The notes under the pieces were generated by a model. That model saw only the letters and a program-made list of their open reading frames with translations. It did no database searches and was not told where the DNA came from. Below, piece by piece: positions 1 to 8,898 of a stretch of 56,809 nt of DNA; the first letter of the stretch is position 1; each line of letters starts with the position of its first letter. This DNA is from Bacteroidota bacterium (lineage in GTDB: Bacteria > Bacteroidota > Bacteroidia > Bacteroidales > JAAYUG01): NCBI GenBank assembly GCA_029571215.1, contig JAKPTE010000013.1:1-56809 (forward strand), read 5' to 3'. Made by a program: the position numbers and the translations under genes.

Positions 1-219
1 GAGATTATTATAATTGGAGGGCCGCTTTCTGCTGCCCGTCAGTTTGTTTTAACACCGGTTCAGCAGGCTCTGAACCGATACTGCCTGGAAAAAATAAGTC
101 AGAATATACCGGTTGAAATATCGGAGCTTGATGAAAATGCAGGCTTGCTTGGGGTAACTGCCTGCCTTTTTGATACCATTTTCAGCGAGAACCATACTAT
201 GAAACATATTATGGGTTAA
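1..219 (+). CDS. ROK family protein (sugar kinase/repressor), C-terminal part
   Basis: Reading frame 1 is open from the window edge to a TAA at 217-219 and gives 72 residues. The IIIIGGPLS start, the amphipathic helix after it and the final ENAGLLGVTACLFD stretch match the end of ROK-family proteins, where an (A/G)GLLGAA segment closes the actin-like fold. ROK members are either glucokinase/N-acetylmannosamine kinase-type enzymes or sugar-responsive repressors. The catalytic part and any helix-turn-helix lie upstream of the window, so the two cannot be told apart. The susC gene begins only 27 bases downstream on the same strand, so co-transcription with the SusC/D pair is plausible. Confidence 0.72.
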   Translation, partial: EIIIIGGPLSAARQFVLTPVQQALNRYCLEKISQNIPVEISELDENAGLLGVTACLFDTIFSENHTMKHIMG

Positions 220-246
220 TGTTCACTAACTGCTAAAACTAATCGT

Positions 247-3200
247 ATGCGAAAGATCATTCTTTCATGGATTGTGTGTTTTTCGATGCTGGGATTTACC
301 CTGGCACAGCACACTGTAACAGGAAAGGTAGTTTCTGCAGAGGATGGCAGCCCGTTGCCCGGCGTTGCCATTCTCGAACAGGGTACTACCAATGGTACAA
401 TCACGAACCTGGATGGGGATTACACCCTGAAGGTTAGCTCTCCCAATGCTTCGCTGGTTTTCAGTTTTGTAGGGATGGAAACACAAACCATTCCTATTGA
501 AGGCAAGACCAGGATTGATGTTACAATGCAGCCTTCGGCCATAGGGCTTGATGAAGTTGTTGTAACGGCATTGGGTATCAAAAGGCAGGAAAGAGCTCTT
601 GGCTATGCCATGAGTTCCATCAGTGCCAAGGATATTACGAAGGTTGGTTCCACAAATGTTGGTTCTGCACTGTATGGTAAAGCTGCAGGTGTTCGTATTT
701 CAACGGCACCAGGGGGAGCGACCAGTGCTGTAACGATCAATATTCGTGGTATTAACTCCATCAGCTTTGGTAGCCAGCCATTGATTATTGTCGATGGGGT
801 TCCGATCCGTAACGGTGAATCCAACAACAATGGTTACTGGGGTGACCCGAGGATACGTGGGAACGGATTAATTGATATCAACCCTGAAGATATTGAAAGC
901 GTATCTATACTGAAAGGAGCCTCTGCTTCTGCGCTTTATGGTTCAGAAGCTGGCAACGGTGTGGTTCTTATCACAACAAAGAGCGGCCGCGGAGGACAAA
1001 AAGGCTTGGGAGTAGATTTCAACATGACCTATACACAGGAAAAAGTTGCTTTCACTCCCAAATACCAGAATGAATACGGGCCGGGTTATGACCGCTGGAC
1101 CAACATGATTGCTTTTGGCGCAGATGAAGACGGCTGGTTGTGGGAAGATCTCAACGGCGACGGTACTAAAGAAACTCCAAGGCCTATCTACAGGGCCTAC
1201 GCTCAGTTCGGTCCCAAGTTTGACGGCCGCCAGGTTATCGGCTGGGATGGTAAAATGCACCCCTATGTGGCTCAGCCTGATAACTATAAAGACTTTTACC
1301 GTACGGGTCTGAGCGGAATTTACAATATTGCCGTAACACAAAATTCAGACAAGAGCAATTTCAGGTTGTCCTATACACGAACCGACTATAAAGGAATTCA
1401 GATTGGCGGGAATCATTACAAGAACAGCTTCAACCTGAACGGACAGATAAAAGTGGGTAGCAGAATTACCACTGACCTGGTAATCAGCTATATTGATCAG
1501 TTTACCCATAATCGTCCGGAACAGATCAACCGTCTTACCGCCAACTACGGCGGTTTCTTCAGCCGATTTGACAAGATGAGTTGGTACTTTGATAAATACA
1601 AGACCAGTAAAGGGTACCTTTATGACAGGTACAATGCTGGCCAAACACCTACTCCTGATGAAAAACTCAAATACCATATCAGGGCTTACGATCTGATGGA
1701 TTTTATGTGGAGACAGCTTGAAAATAGCTATGACGAATACAATGATCGTCTCATCGGAAGCCTGACAACCACAGTTGATCTGTTTAAGGGAATCAAGTTC
1801 CGCGGCAGAGTGGCTACGGATTACACCTCCGCCTATGAACAGACAAAGAACCGGAATGAAAGACCTCTTGCCCTGGCCAATTCAGGTTATTTCAGCCAGA
1901 ACAACAGTACTTATTCGATTGTTTACGGAGATGCCTTGCTGCTGTACGATGGCAAACTCACCAACGATTTTACCCTTACCCTGAACGCCGGTGTAACCGG
2001 TCGGAAGGAATCGTATCGTTACAGTGGTGCCAGCACAAGCGGTGGTCTGAGTGTGGAAGACTGGTTCCACATCAATGCCAGTATCAATACTCCGAATGCA
2101 TGGACCGGATACACCGATTTCATTAAATATGCTTATCTGGGTACGGTTGGTCTTGGATTCAGAAATTATTTATTCATTGAAGCTACAGGCCGTCAGGAAG
2201 CATCATCCACACTTCCTCCCAAGAGCAATTCATTCTTCTATCCGTCTATTAACGGAAGCTTTATCTATTCTGATGCACTTAAACTGCCTTCCTGGATAGA
2301 CTATGGAAAACTCCGTGTTTCCTGGGGTATTGTAGGTAATGCTCCACAGCAATATGCTGCTAACAATGCCTACAACTAGGGATCGCTGAATGGAATTGTT
2401 TACAATTCTCTGCCCAGCAATTACGGTAACGACCAGATTAAGCCCGAAAACAAGTATGAATTTGAAGTTGGTATTGAAAACAAATTCTTCAAAAACCGCT
2501 TAGGTTTTGAAGTTACCTATTACAATAGTACCATCAAGGATCAGATACTGTGGCTGACCATCCCGTCTACTGTCGGTTTCAATCAGATGCTGACCAATAT
2601 CGGTGAGCTGAATAACAAAGGATGGGAATTTGCATTCTATGGATCTCCCGTCAGGACCAGAGATATTGAATGGCAGCTACGTACCAACTTCGGGTTTAAC
2701 CACAACAAGGTTGTTAAACTCATGGAAGGAATGGATTATCTGACCCACAGCAATCTTGATGCCGGTGCAGCCCTGATCATTTCCAAGCCGGGTGAAACCA
2801 TGGGAGATATTATGTGCTATGTTCCTGCCCGCGATGCCCAGGGAAGAATGATTGTTGATGACAACGGTCTTTACAAGATCGATTTCAGTGAAATGAAAAA
2901 GGTTGGCAACGTACTTCCCAAGATTGTGGGTGGTATCGGAAGTACCCTTACCTACAAGAATTTCCTCCTTGACTTCACCATTGACTACCGTTTTGGCGGC
3001 GATATTATTTCCCTCACCAACTACTACGCCAAAGGAGCCGGTATGTGGGAAGAGACGCTCAAATACAGAGATGCTGAGCACGGTGGTCTTTCCTATTATG
3101 TTGATGCCAGCGACCATCTGGTACGTTACGATGGAGCCACCGGGCCGAATGGAGAAAAGGTTTATCACGATGGTATTATTCTGCCGGGCGTAAAGGCTGA

Positions 3201-3564
3201 CGGTACTCCCAACGACATTGTAGTGGATGCTCCGAATTATTATCTGAATACCTTCACATGGGGAGCCAACCCGGCCTGGGGGATTCCCAACTCACGGTAT
3301 GATCAGGCAGTTTTTGAAAACAGCTATGTCAAATTCCGTGAACTTTCCCTTGGATATACCCTTCCCGGAAGTCTGACCAGCAAAATTGGCTGCAACAGAC
3401 TTACCATCTCTCTCATCGGAAGGAACCTGTTCTTCCTCTATAAGACTATCCCGCATCTCGATCCTGAAGTAACCATTGGTTCCTACTGGGTGAACTCTGC
3501 AATTGAAAGCGGCACGAATGCTGCCACGAGAAGTTTTGGTTTCTCTATAAGGGCAAACTTCTGA
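247..3564 (+). pseudogene. SusC/RagA-type TonB-dependent transporter, broken by in-frame TAG
   Basis: Outer-membrane, TonB-driven nutrient importer. The frame opens at ATG 247 with a signal peptide (about residues 1-20, ending TLAQ), then a carboxypeptidase-regulatory-like domain (about 21-100, GKVVSAEDGSPLPGVAI), the DEVVVTALG linker, a plug domain (about 110-240, IRGINSISF and LIIVDGVPI) and a beta barrel. An amber codon at 2377-2379 (codon 711) interrupts it. The same frame then continues without a further stop to TGA at 3564, with typical SusC barrel sequence ending FGFSIRANF, which would give 1105 codons, a normal family length. A CAG to TAG change would explain it. Either the gene is a recent pseudogene, or this is a base-call error, or the stop is read through. 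An ATG at 2587 lies in the downstream part but would yield only a barrel fragment. The susD partner follows 36 bases later. Confidence 0.88.
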
Positions 3565-3600
3565 TCCGCTATTGGATAAATTGATTTAAAAAACTGACGC

Positions 3601-5181
3601 ATGAAAAGAATTGTGTTAATTGCAATGATAGCCCTTGTAACCACACTGAATGGTTGCAGGCAATCGGAACTGGAAGAATTGTATCCGGATCCGGGGAAAA
3701 CTTCCAAGGCTACGGTAGAGAATTTCTTTGCCGGAGTTCTTCAGGCTCCCGTTATATATGTAATGCCGTATTACTGGCGTTTCTTCGTGGTAGAAAGTCC
3801 GACCATGGGTCACTATACCCAGGTACTTGGATGGGTTAACAGTGAAAAACAGTACATCCCTGATGCCAGTGCGCTGAATGACCGTTGGACCAACTTCTAC
3901 ACCGGACCCATGGCACAATACAGGGAACTGCAGAAATTGTATGAAGAATCCAGTGAAGTTGACAAATCCGATAAAAGGATCTTCATGCTGGCAGCCACTA
4001 TATTCTTCTATGACCAAACACAGCAGATTGTCGATATGTGGGGTGATATTCCCTGGAGTGAAGCAGGAAAACTGAAAACCAATCTGGGAGATCTTAATAA
4101 ATCCCTGCCAAAATATGACAAAGGTGAGGAGATTTACACCGCCATGCTGGATGATTTGAAAAATATAGCTGATGAACTGGCCGACATTAATGTTCCGGCA
4201 TTCTATCAGAATGTTTTCAAATCGAAGGATTTTCTGAACGACGGAGATCTGACTCTCTGGAAGAAATACTGCAACTCGCTCAGGTTAAGAATGCTGATGC
4301 GGGTTTCTGGTGTGCCTTCTTTCCAGTCTAGGGTGCAGAGCGAAGTAGCTGCCATTCTGGGTAATCCTTCGAAGTACCCGGTTGTGGATAATAATAATGA
4401 AAACATCATGATCGATGCCAAGGCTCCCAACCTTACCACGTACGATAACCCCAATTCACACTGGAGAATAGTGGATGGCTTCGAAACCTGGGGCATGTAC
4501 AACCTGGCACCCAAGGCAATTATCGATCATATGGTGAACAACAGCGACCCGCGTCTCCCTGCCATGTTCGATCCCAATGCAGATGGCGATTATGTTGGAC
4601 TGGATCCTCTTGAAAACTCGGCTGATCAGAATACCAAAATCAGCAATGGATTGATTGCCCGCTACGATACTGCAACCTTCAGCAGGAATAATTTCTTCCC
4701 AGGCTGGGTTATTACCGCAGCGGAAGTCAGCTTCCTGAAGGCAGAAGCATATCTCAAGTACTCTCTTGGTGATGCAAAGGCCGCTTATGAAACCGGTGTG
4801 AAACAGTCTATCGAACTGTATTACAAAATTAACTCCACCGGAACTTTCCGCGCGCCGCTCGCTTCACCCGATCCGGCTGATATTGATGCATATCTGCAAC
4901 AGCCTGGTGTTAGCTGGGATGCCAATACCGACAAGATAAACCTTATCGGAACACAAAAATGGCTCAATACGGGTATTTCACAAATGCCTCAGACATGGGC
5001 CGAACTGAGAAGACTTAACAAACCTGATCTTCAGTTCATGGTTGATGCAGGCAGCGATCAGCCCAATCCTCCTGTACGTTTTGTGCTTCCCGATACGGAG
5101 AAAAAACTTAACTCCGAAAACTACAAGGCTGTGCAGAGCACAGATAACCTCAAAACGAAGGTATTTTGGGATGTTGATTAA
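3601..5181 (+). CDS. SusD/RagB-like nutrient-binding outer membrane lipoprotein
   Basis: 526 residues. The N-terminus is a lipoprotein signal with a lipobox-like TLNGC, placing the lipidated cysteine at residue 19. The body has SusD-like features: an alpha-helical TPR-type fold with FYTGPMAQY and MWGDIPWSEA near the front, and the C-terminal WAELRRLNKPDLQFM region typical of the SusD-like_2 type. SusD proteins sit on the cell surface as a lid over the SusC barrel and capture glycans or peptides. It lies 36 bases after the broken susC and is itself intact, so any loss of function in the locus is recent or incomplete. The adjacent secreted carboxypeptidase hints at a peptide substrate, but this is inference. 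Confidence 0.9.
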   Translation: MKRIVLIAMIALVTTLNGCRQSELEELYPDPGKTSKATVENFFAGVLQAPVIYVMPYYWRFFVVESPTMGHYTQVLGWVNSEKQYIPDASALNDRWTNFYTGPMAQYRELQKLYEESSEVDKSDKRIFMLAATIFFYDQTQQIVDMWGDIPWSEAGKLKTNLGDLNKSLPKYDKGEEIYTAMLDDLKNIADELADINVPAFYQNVFKSKDFLNDGDLTLWKKYCNSLRLRMLMRVSGVPSFQSRVQSEVAAILGNPSKYPVVDNNNENIMIDAKAPNLTTYDNPNSHWRIVDGFETWGMYNLAPKAIIDHMVNNSDPRLPAMFDPNADGDYVGLDPLENSADQNTKISNGLIARYDTATFSRNNFFPGWVITAAEVSFLKAEAYLKYSLGDAKAAYETGVKQSIELYYKINSTGTFRAPLASPDPADIDAYLQQPGVSWDANTDKINLIGTQKWLNTGISQMPQTWAELRRLNKPDLQFMVDAGSDQPNPPVRFVLPDTEKKLNSENYKAVQSTDNLKTKVFWDVD

Positions 5182-5190
5182 GATATAAGG

Positions 5191-5222
5191 GTTGGTTAGT
5201 TAATCAGTTGATTAGTTAGTAG
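5191..5222. repeat. Imperfect 8-bp tandem repeat, four units
   Basis: Four consecutive octamers all start with GTT: GTTGGTTA, GTTAATCA, GTTGATTA, GTTAGTAG. The tract begins 9 bases after the susD stop and ends 8 bases before a terminator hairpin, so it would lie in the 3' untranslated region of the susCD transcript. No function is evident. Confidence 0.5.
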
Positions 5223-5230
5223 AGGGATGT

Positions 5231-5268
5231 CCGGGGGTGTCGGCTTGGCTGCCACCCCCGGTTTTTTT
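5231..5268 (+). terminator. Rho-independent terminator after susD
   Basis: A perfect 9-bp stem (CCGGGGGTG at 5231-5239 with CACCCCCGG at 5253-5261) around a 13-base loop is followed directly by seven T residues (5262-5268). It ends the susC-susD transcript and separates it from the peptidase gene, which has its own promoter box. Confidence 0.9.
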
Positions 5269-5299
5269 GCCGCCCGCTTCACAATTGTGGAATATGTAG

Positions 5300-5307
5300 T
5301 ACATTTG
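5300..5307 (+). promoter_or_regulatory. -7 promoter box (TACATTTG) for the M14 peptidase
   Basis: TACATTTG matches the Bacteroidota -7 consensus TAnnTTTG exactly. The peptidase ATG follows only 4 bases later, so transcription would start at or next to the start codon and the mRNA could be leaderless. I see no convincing -33 TTTG at standard spacing. Confidence 0.55.
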
Positions 5308-5311
5308 GCAT

Positions 5312-7024
5312 ATGAGGCATACGCTGTTCCTGATCTTTATTTTCTGCCTGCGGACTGTTTCAGCACAGGATACGGCAAAAATTGAGGAATATCTGAACCT
5401 CCGGGGCGAGGCAATCATTGCCTTCGATCGTCCTGCCTCCCTTTCCTTGGATCAATTATCAGCTTACGTTTCCATTGATGCCGTTAAGGGAAAGGAGATC
5501 ACTGCTTATGTTAACAGAAAGCAATATGAGCGATTCCTTTCATTGGGCATTCCTTTCCGGGTGCTTGTTCCTCCTTCTTTATCGTTTGTTCCCGATACGC
5601 ATCTGAAAAGCATCCGGGAAACCTACTGGGACCATTATCCATCCTATGCAGAGTATTTGCAGAGGATGCAATCGTCCGCCTCAGGAAGTCCTTTTATCTC
5701 GCGGCTTGATACGATAGGTTATACAGTAAAAGGCAAACTCCTCCTGGCACTTAAAATCTCCGATTCGGTCAATATGGAAGAGTCCGAACCAAGAGTATTT
5801 CTCACTTCGTCTATTCACGGAGATGAGTTGACGGGTTGTATGCTTATGCTCCATCTTATTGATTCCCTTTTAACGGGTTATAGTACATCACCCCACATTA
5901 AACGACTGATTGATAACCTGGAAATCTATATTAATCCACTGGCTAATCCCGATGGCACTTTCAAGATTTCGGATACCACCGTTTACGGCGCTACCCGTTT
6001 CAATGCCAATGCTATTGATCTGAACCGTAATTTTCCAGATCCTGCTGCCGGTGAGCATCCCGATGGAAACCAATGGCAAATGGAAACCCAGTCTATGATG
6101 AGGTATATGCAGGGAAAGCATTTTGCTCTTTCGGCCAATTTTCACGGGGGAGCCGAAGTGGTTAATTATCCCTGGGATACCTGGTATGAAAGGCATCCGG
6201 ATGATATATGGTTTCATCAGATCAGCTTACGATATGCTGATTCTGCCCATAGGTATGGTCCGCCTGGTTATTTTACCAGCCCTTATGTTTCAGGCGTAAC
6301 AAATGGATACGATTGGTACCGCATAACAGGAGGGAGGCAGGATTATGTTACCTGGTTTCTCAGGGGGAGAGAAGTTACCATCGAAGTGAGCACTATCAAG
6401 ATACCGGATATTTCTCTTATTCCTGTCTATTGGAATTCGAATTTCCGCAGCCTGTTGGGATATCTTGAAGAAGCCCTGAGGGGAATCCAGGGATTTGTTT
6501 TTGACAGTCTTACAGGAAAACCGCTCCGGGCGCTACTGAGCATTCCCGGTCATGATGTGGCATCAGCCAATTCGGCTGTGGAAAGTGATTCCCTTTCAGG
6601 ATATTTTGTGCGTTTTCTTCCGCCGGGAGAATATACATTCAGGGCAGAGGCTGCTGGTTACAAAGACCGGCTGTTGAACGTTGCAATACCTCCGGACAGT
6701 ATGGTAAGAATCAGCGTATTTATGGTGCCTGATTCTGCTGATTCATCGGGCAACCCTGACCAATCCGGACCCTGCTTTGCCATTCTGCAGAATCCTGTGG
6801 CTGAGGATCTAAAAATTCAATTCTTTATGCAATCGGCAGGTTCTTTAAGAATTCGCATTTTTGACGTGCAGGGGAATATTCGATTTGAGATTCCTTCTGT
6901 CCGGGCTGCACGGGAGGATCAACTTATTATTAATCTCCGGGGTCTGGAACCCGGCGTTTACCTGATTACTGCATCTGACAGGAAAGGGAAGTGCAGTAAG
7001 AAATTTATAAAAATGGCACAGTGA
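5312..7024 (+). CDS. Secreted M14 zinc carboxypeptidase with T9SS C-terminal sorting domain
   Basis: 570 residues. A signal peptide (about 1-19, ending TVSAQ) precedes an M14 catalytic domain. Visible active-site parts are the HGDE zinc motif (within SSIHGDELTG, near residue 170), NLEIYINPLANPDG, the substrate-binding DLNRNFPD, a third zinc ligand in NFHGGAEVVNYPWD and the general base in REVTIEVS. A carboxypeptidase-regulatory-like beta domain follows (about 390-470, QGFVFDSLTGKPLRALLSI). The last 80 or so residues form a type A T9SS sorting domain (RIRIFDVQG, GLEPGVYLITA, KKFIKM). The enzyme is therefore expected to be exported through the type IX system and to trim peptides C-terminally at the surface or outside. 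It starts at ATG 5312, immediately after a -7 box, and is separated from susD by a terminator. Confidence 0.92.
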   Translation: MRHTLFLIFIFCLRTVSAQDTAKIEEYLNLRGEAIIAFDRPASLSLDQLSAYVSIDAVKGKEITAYVNRKQYERFLSLGIPFRVLVPPSLSFVPDTHLKSIRETYWDHYPSYAEYLQRMQSSASGSPFISRLDTIGYTVKGKLLLALKISDSVNMEESEPRVFLTSSIHGDELTGCMLMLHLIDSLLTGYSTSPHIKRLIDNLEIYINPLANPDGTFKISDTTVYGATRFNANAIDLNRNFPDPAAGEHPDGNQWQMETQSMMRYMQGKHFALSANFHGGAEVVNYPWDTWYERHPDDIWFHQISLRYADSAHRYGPPGYFTSPYVSGVTNGYDWYRITGGRQDYVTWFLRGREVTIEVSTIKIPDISLIPVYWNSNFRSLLGYLEEALRGIQGFVFDSLTGKPLRALLSIPGHDVASANSAVESDSLSGYFVRFLPPGEYTFRAEAAGYKDRLLNVAIPPDSMVRISVFMVPDSADSSGNPDQSGPCFAILQNPVAEDLKIQFFMQSAGSLRIRIFDVQGNIRFEIPSVRAAREDQLIINLRGLEPGVYLITASDRKGKCSKKFIKMAQ

Positions 7025-7178
7025 ATTCCTTGCTTTGTCTCAACAATTTCATTGTAAAGACCGTCAGTCATAAAGAATCCCTGCCATACCCAACCTGAAG
7101 CACGAGGCAAAGATCAACATAAAAGTCCCGGTTCCATCGAATTCTTTCTTTAACCGATAAATTAAGCACGGATATTGA

Positions 7179-7186
7179 TATATTTG
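7179..7186 (+). promoter_or_regulatory. -7 promoter box (TATATTTG) for the PafA-like gene
   Basis: An exact TAnnTTTG match lies 38 bases upstream of ATG 7225, within the 200-base gap after the peptidase. It would start a transcript covering the phosphatase-like gene and probably the overlapping histidine kinase. Confidence 0.55.
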
Positions 7187-7224
7187 CCACCTGATTTAAA
7201 ACCTATCATTCTAAATCTGGGGAT

Positions 7225-8898
7225 ATGCAGGTGAGAGCATCATTTTCTTCAAGAATTATTTTTGTTTTTGCGGTATATTTTTTCTTATTTATCAATTCAA
7301 GCGATCTGTCAGCTCAGAACGGGCGGCGTATTCCTCCGGAAAAACCGAAACTGGTAATAGGAATAACCGTAAGTCAGATGCGGTATGATTATATTTCCCG
7401 TTACTGGAATAAGTTCGGGGAAGATGGCTTTAAGAAGCTGATAAGTGAGGGTGCATTTTGCAGGAATGTGCGGTATAATTATCTTTTTACGCAGACAGCT
7501 CCCGGGATGGCGACCATAGCCACAGGAGCCCTTCCGGCTGTGCATGGAATCATTGCCGATGAGTGGTATGATAAAGTAAAGAAAGTCGCTGTGAAGGCAG
7601 CTTCTGACGAGAAAGCAAAGGCTGTCGGTGGAAGCTATGAATTTGGCTTTTATTCCCCTCATCGCATGGTATCGAGCACTGTTTCCGATGAACTTCGGTT
7701 TGCCAGCCCACAGTCGCGAGTAGTCAGCATTGCCCTCGATCCGGAACCGGCAATCCTGGCAGGAGGGCATTCAGCTAATGCAGCTTATTGGTTTGACCCT
7801 GCCAATGGCGGATGGATGAGCAGTTCCTGGTATATGGATTCTCTGCCGCAATGGGTCACCACCTTCAACAATAAGAAAATTGCTGATGTTTACCTCTCCG
7901 AAATATGGAACCCGTTGCTTCCCATTGACCAGTACTCCGAAAGCCTTCCGGATAAAAATGAATATGAAAAAGGCATCCAGGGGCAGATTATCTTTCCTTA
8001 TGATCTGAACAAGCTGACACAGAAAAAGAAAGAAAAGAGGAACTATGATCTGTTACGGTATGTTCCTGCCGGTAATATGTATACGAAAGATTTTGCCATT
8101 AATGTCATAATGAATGATTCGCTGGGGCTGCGGAACGTGACCGATATGCTCTTCGTTACTTTTACGGCGACAGGGAATGCCGGTGCCCTCTATGGAAACA
8201 AATCGGTGGAAATAGAAGACCTCTTTCTTCGTCTCGACAGAGATATAGCCCATTTCCTGAATTTTGTCGAGGAGACAATCGGGAGAGAAAATGTGCTGGT
8301 TTTCCTGACAGCCGACCGTGGTATTGCATACATTCCAGGTTATCTTGAACAATCAAAAGTGCCCTCCGGTGTTTTCAATGCCAACCAGGCCATGGCACTG
8401 CTTTCCAGTTATCTGAACATTCTGTACGGCAAAGCTGACTGGATAAGCTATTATAAAAATCAGCAACTTTATCTTAACCAGCAATTGATTGAAGATTCCA
8501 AACTTTCGCTGGAACAATTTCAAACCACTTCTGCCAATTTTCTGGTACAGTTTACCGGAGTAGCCAATGCAGTAACAGCCTCCACGCTTCAGCAATCCAA
8601 TTTTACGAGCGGGATTCTCTGGAAAATTCAGAACAATTACAATCAGAAACGTTCGGGCGATGTGATTCTACACCTCGAACCCGGGTGGATTGAAAAGTCG
8701 GAAAATGGTACAACAGCCAATTCTTCCTGGGCTTATGATTCGCATGTTCCCCTGGTATGGTACGGTTGGAAAATCCGTCGGCAGAACATCAACACCATGT
8801 ACGATCCAACCTGCATAGCTCCTACAATCTCTGTTCTTCTCGACATTATGTTCCCCAATGGTTCGGCAGGAAATACCGTTATGGAATTGTTGCAATAG
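7225..8898 (+). CDS. PafA-like alkaline phosphatase superfamily protein, metal site degraded
   Basis: 557 residues with an N-terminal signal or anchor (hydrophobic about 9-30, ending LSAQ). The fold is recognisable as the PafA/nucleotide pyrophosphatase branch: GITVSQMRYDYISRYW, TAPGMATIATGALPAVHGI, SVEIEDLFLRLDRDI, VFLTADRG and YDSHVPLVWYG. In active PafA enzymes, as I recall them, the first motif has VDQM, the middle one D(x)xGH and the later one TADHG. Here those positions read S50, G317/A321 and R365, so several zinc ligands appear replaced, while the candidate nucleophile T97, D364 and H507 remain. It may be a pseudoenzyme or have altered chemistry. It ends in TAG at 8898, and the kinase frame overlaps its end. 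Confidence 0.8.
   Translation: MQVRASFSSRIIFVFAVYFFLFINSSDLSAQNGRRIPPEKPKLVIGITVSQMRYDYISRYWNKFGEDGFKKLISEGAFCRNVRYNYLFTQTAPGMATIATGALPAVHGIIADEWYDKVKKVAVKAASDEKAKAVGGSYEFGFYSPHRMVSSTVSDELRFASPQSRVVSIALDPEPAILAGGHSANAAYWFDPANGGWMSSSWYMDSLPQWVTTFNNKKIADVYLSEIWNPLLPIDQYSESLPDKNEYEKGIQGQIIFPYDLNKLTQKKKEKRNYDLLRYVPAGNMYTKDFAINVIMNDSLGLRNVTDMLFVTFTATGNAGALYGNKSVEIEDLFLRLDRDIAHFLNFVEETIGRENVLVFLTADRGIAYIPGYLEQSKVPSGVFNANQAMALLSSYLNILYGKADWISYYKNQQLYLNQQLIEDSKLSLEQFQTTSANFLVQFTGVANAVTASTLQQSNFTSGILWKIQNNYNQKRSGDVILHLEPGWIEKSENGTTANSSWAYDSHVPLVWYGWKIRRQNINTMYDPTCIAPTISVLLDIMFPNGSAGNTVMELLQ

Noticed and set aside
2377-2379. TAG read as a sense codon in this organism
   Set aside because: Several confident genes in the window end with TAG, for example the phosphatase-like gene (8896-8898), RNase G (20649-20651) and uppS (44629-44631), so a global recoding of TAG is not supported.
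2587-3564. Separate 325-residue gene starting at ATG 2587
   Set aside because: It is in the same frame as the upstream SusC part, begins inside a beta barrel strand, has no signal peptide and no promoter; it is the remainder of the broken susC.
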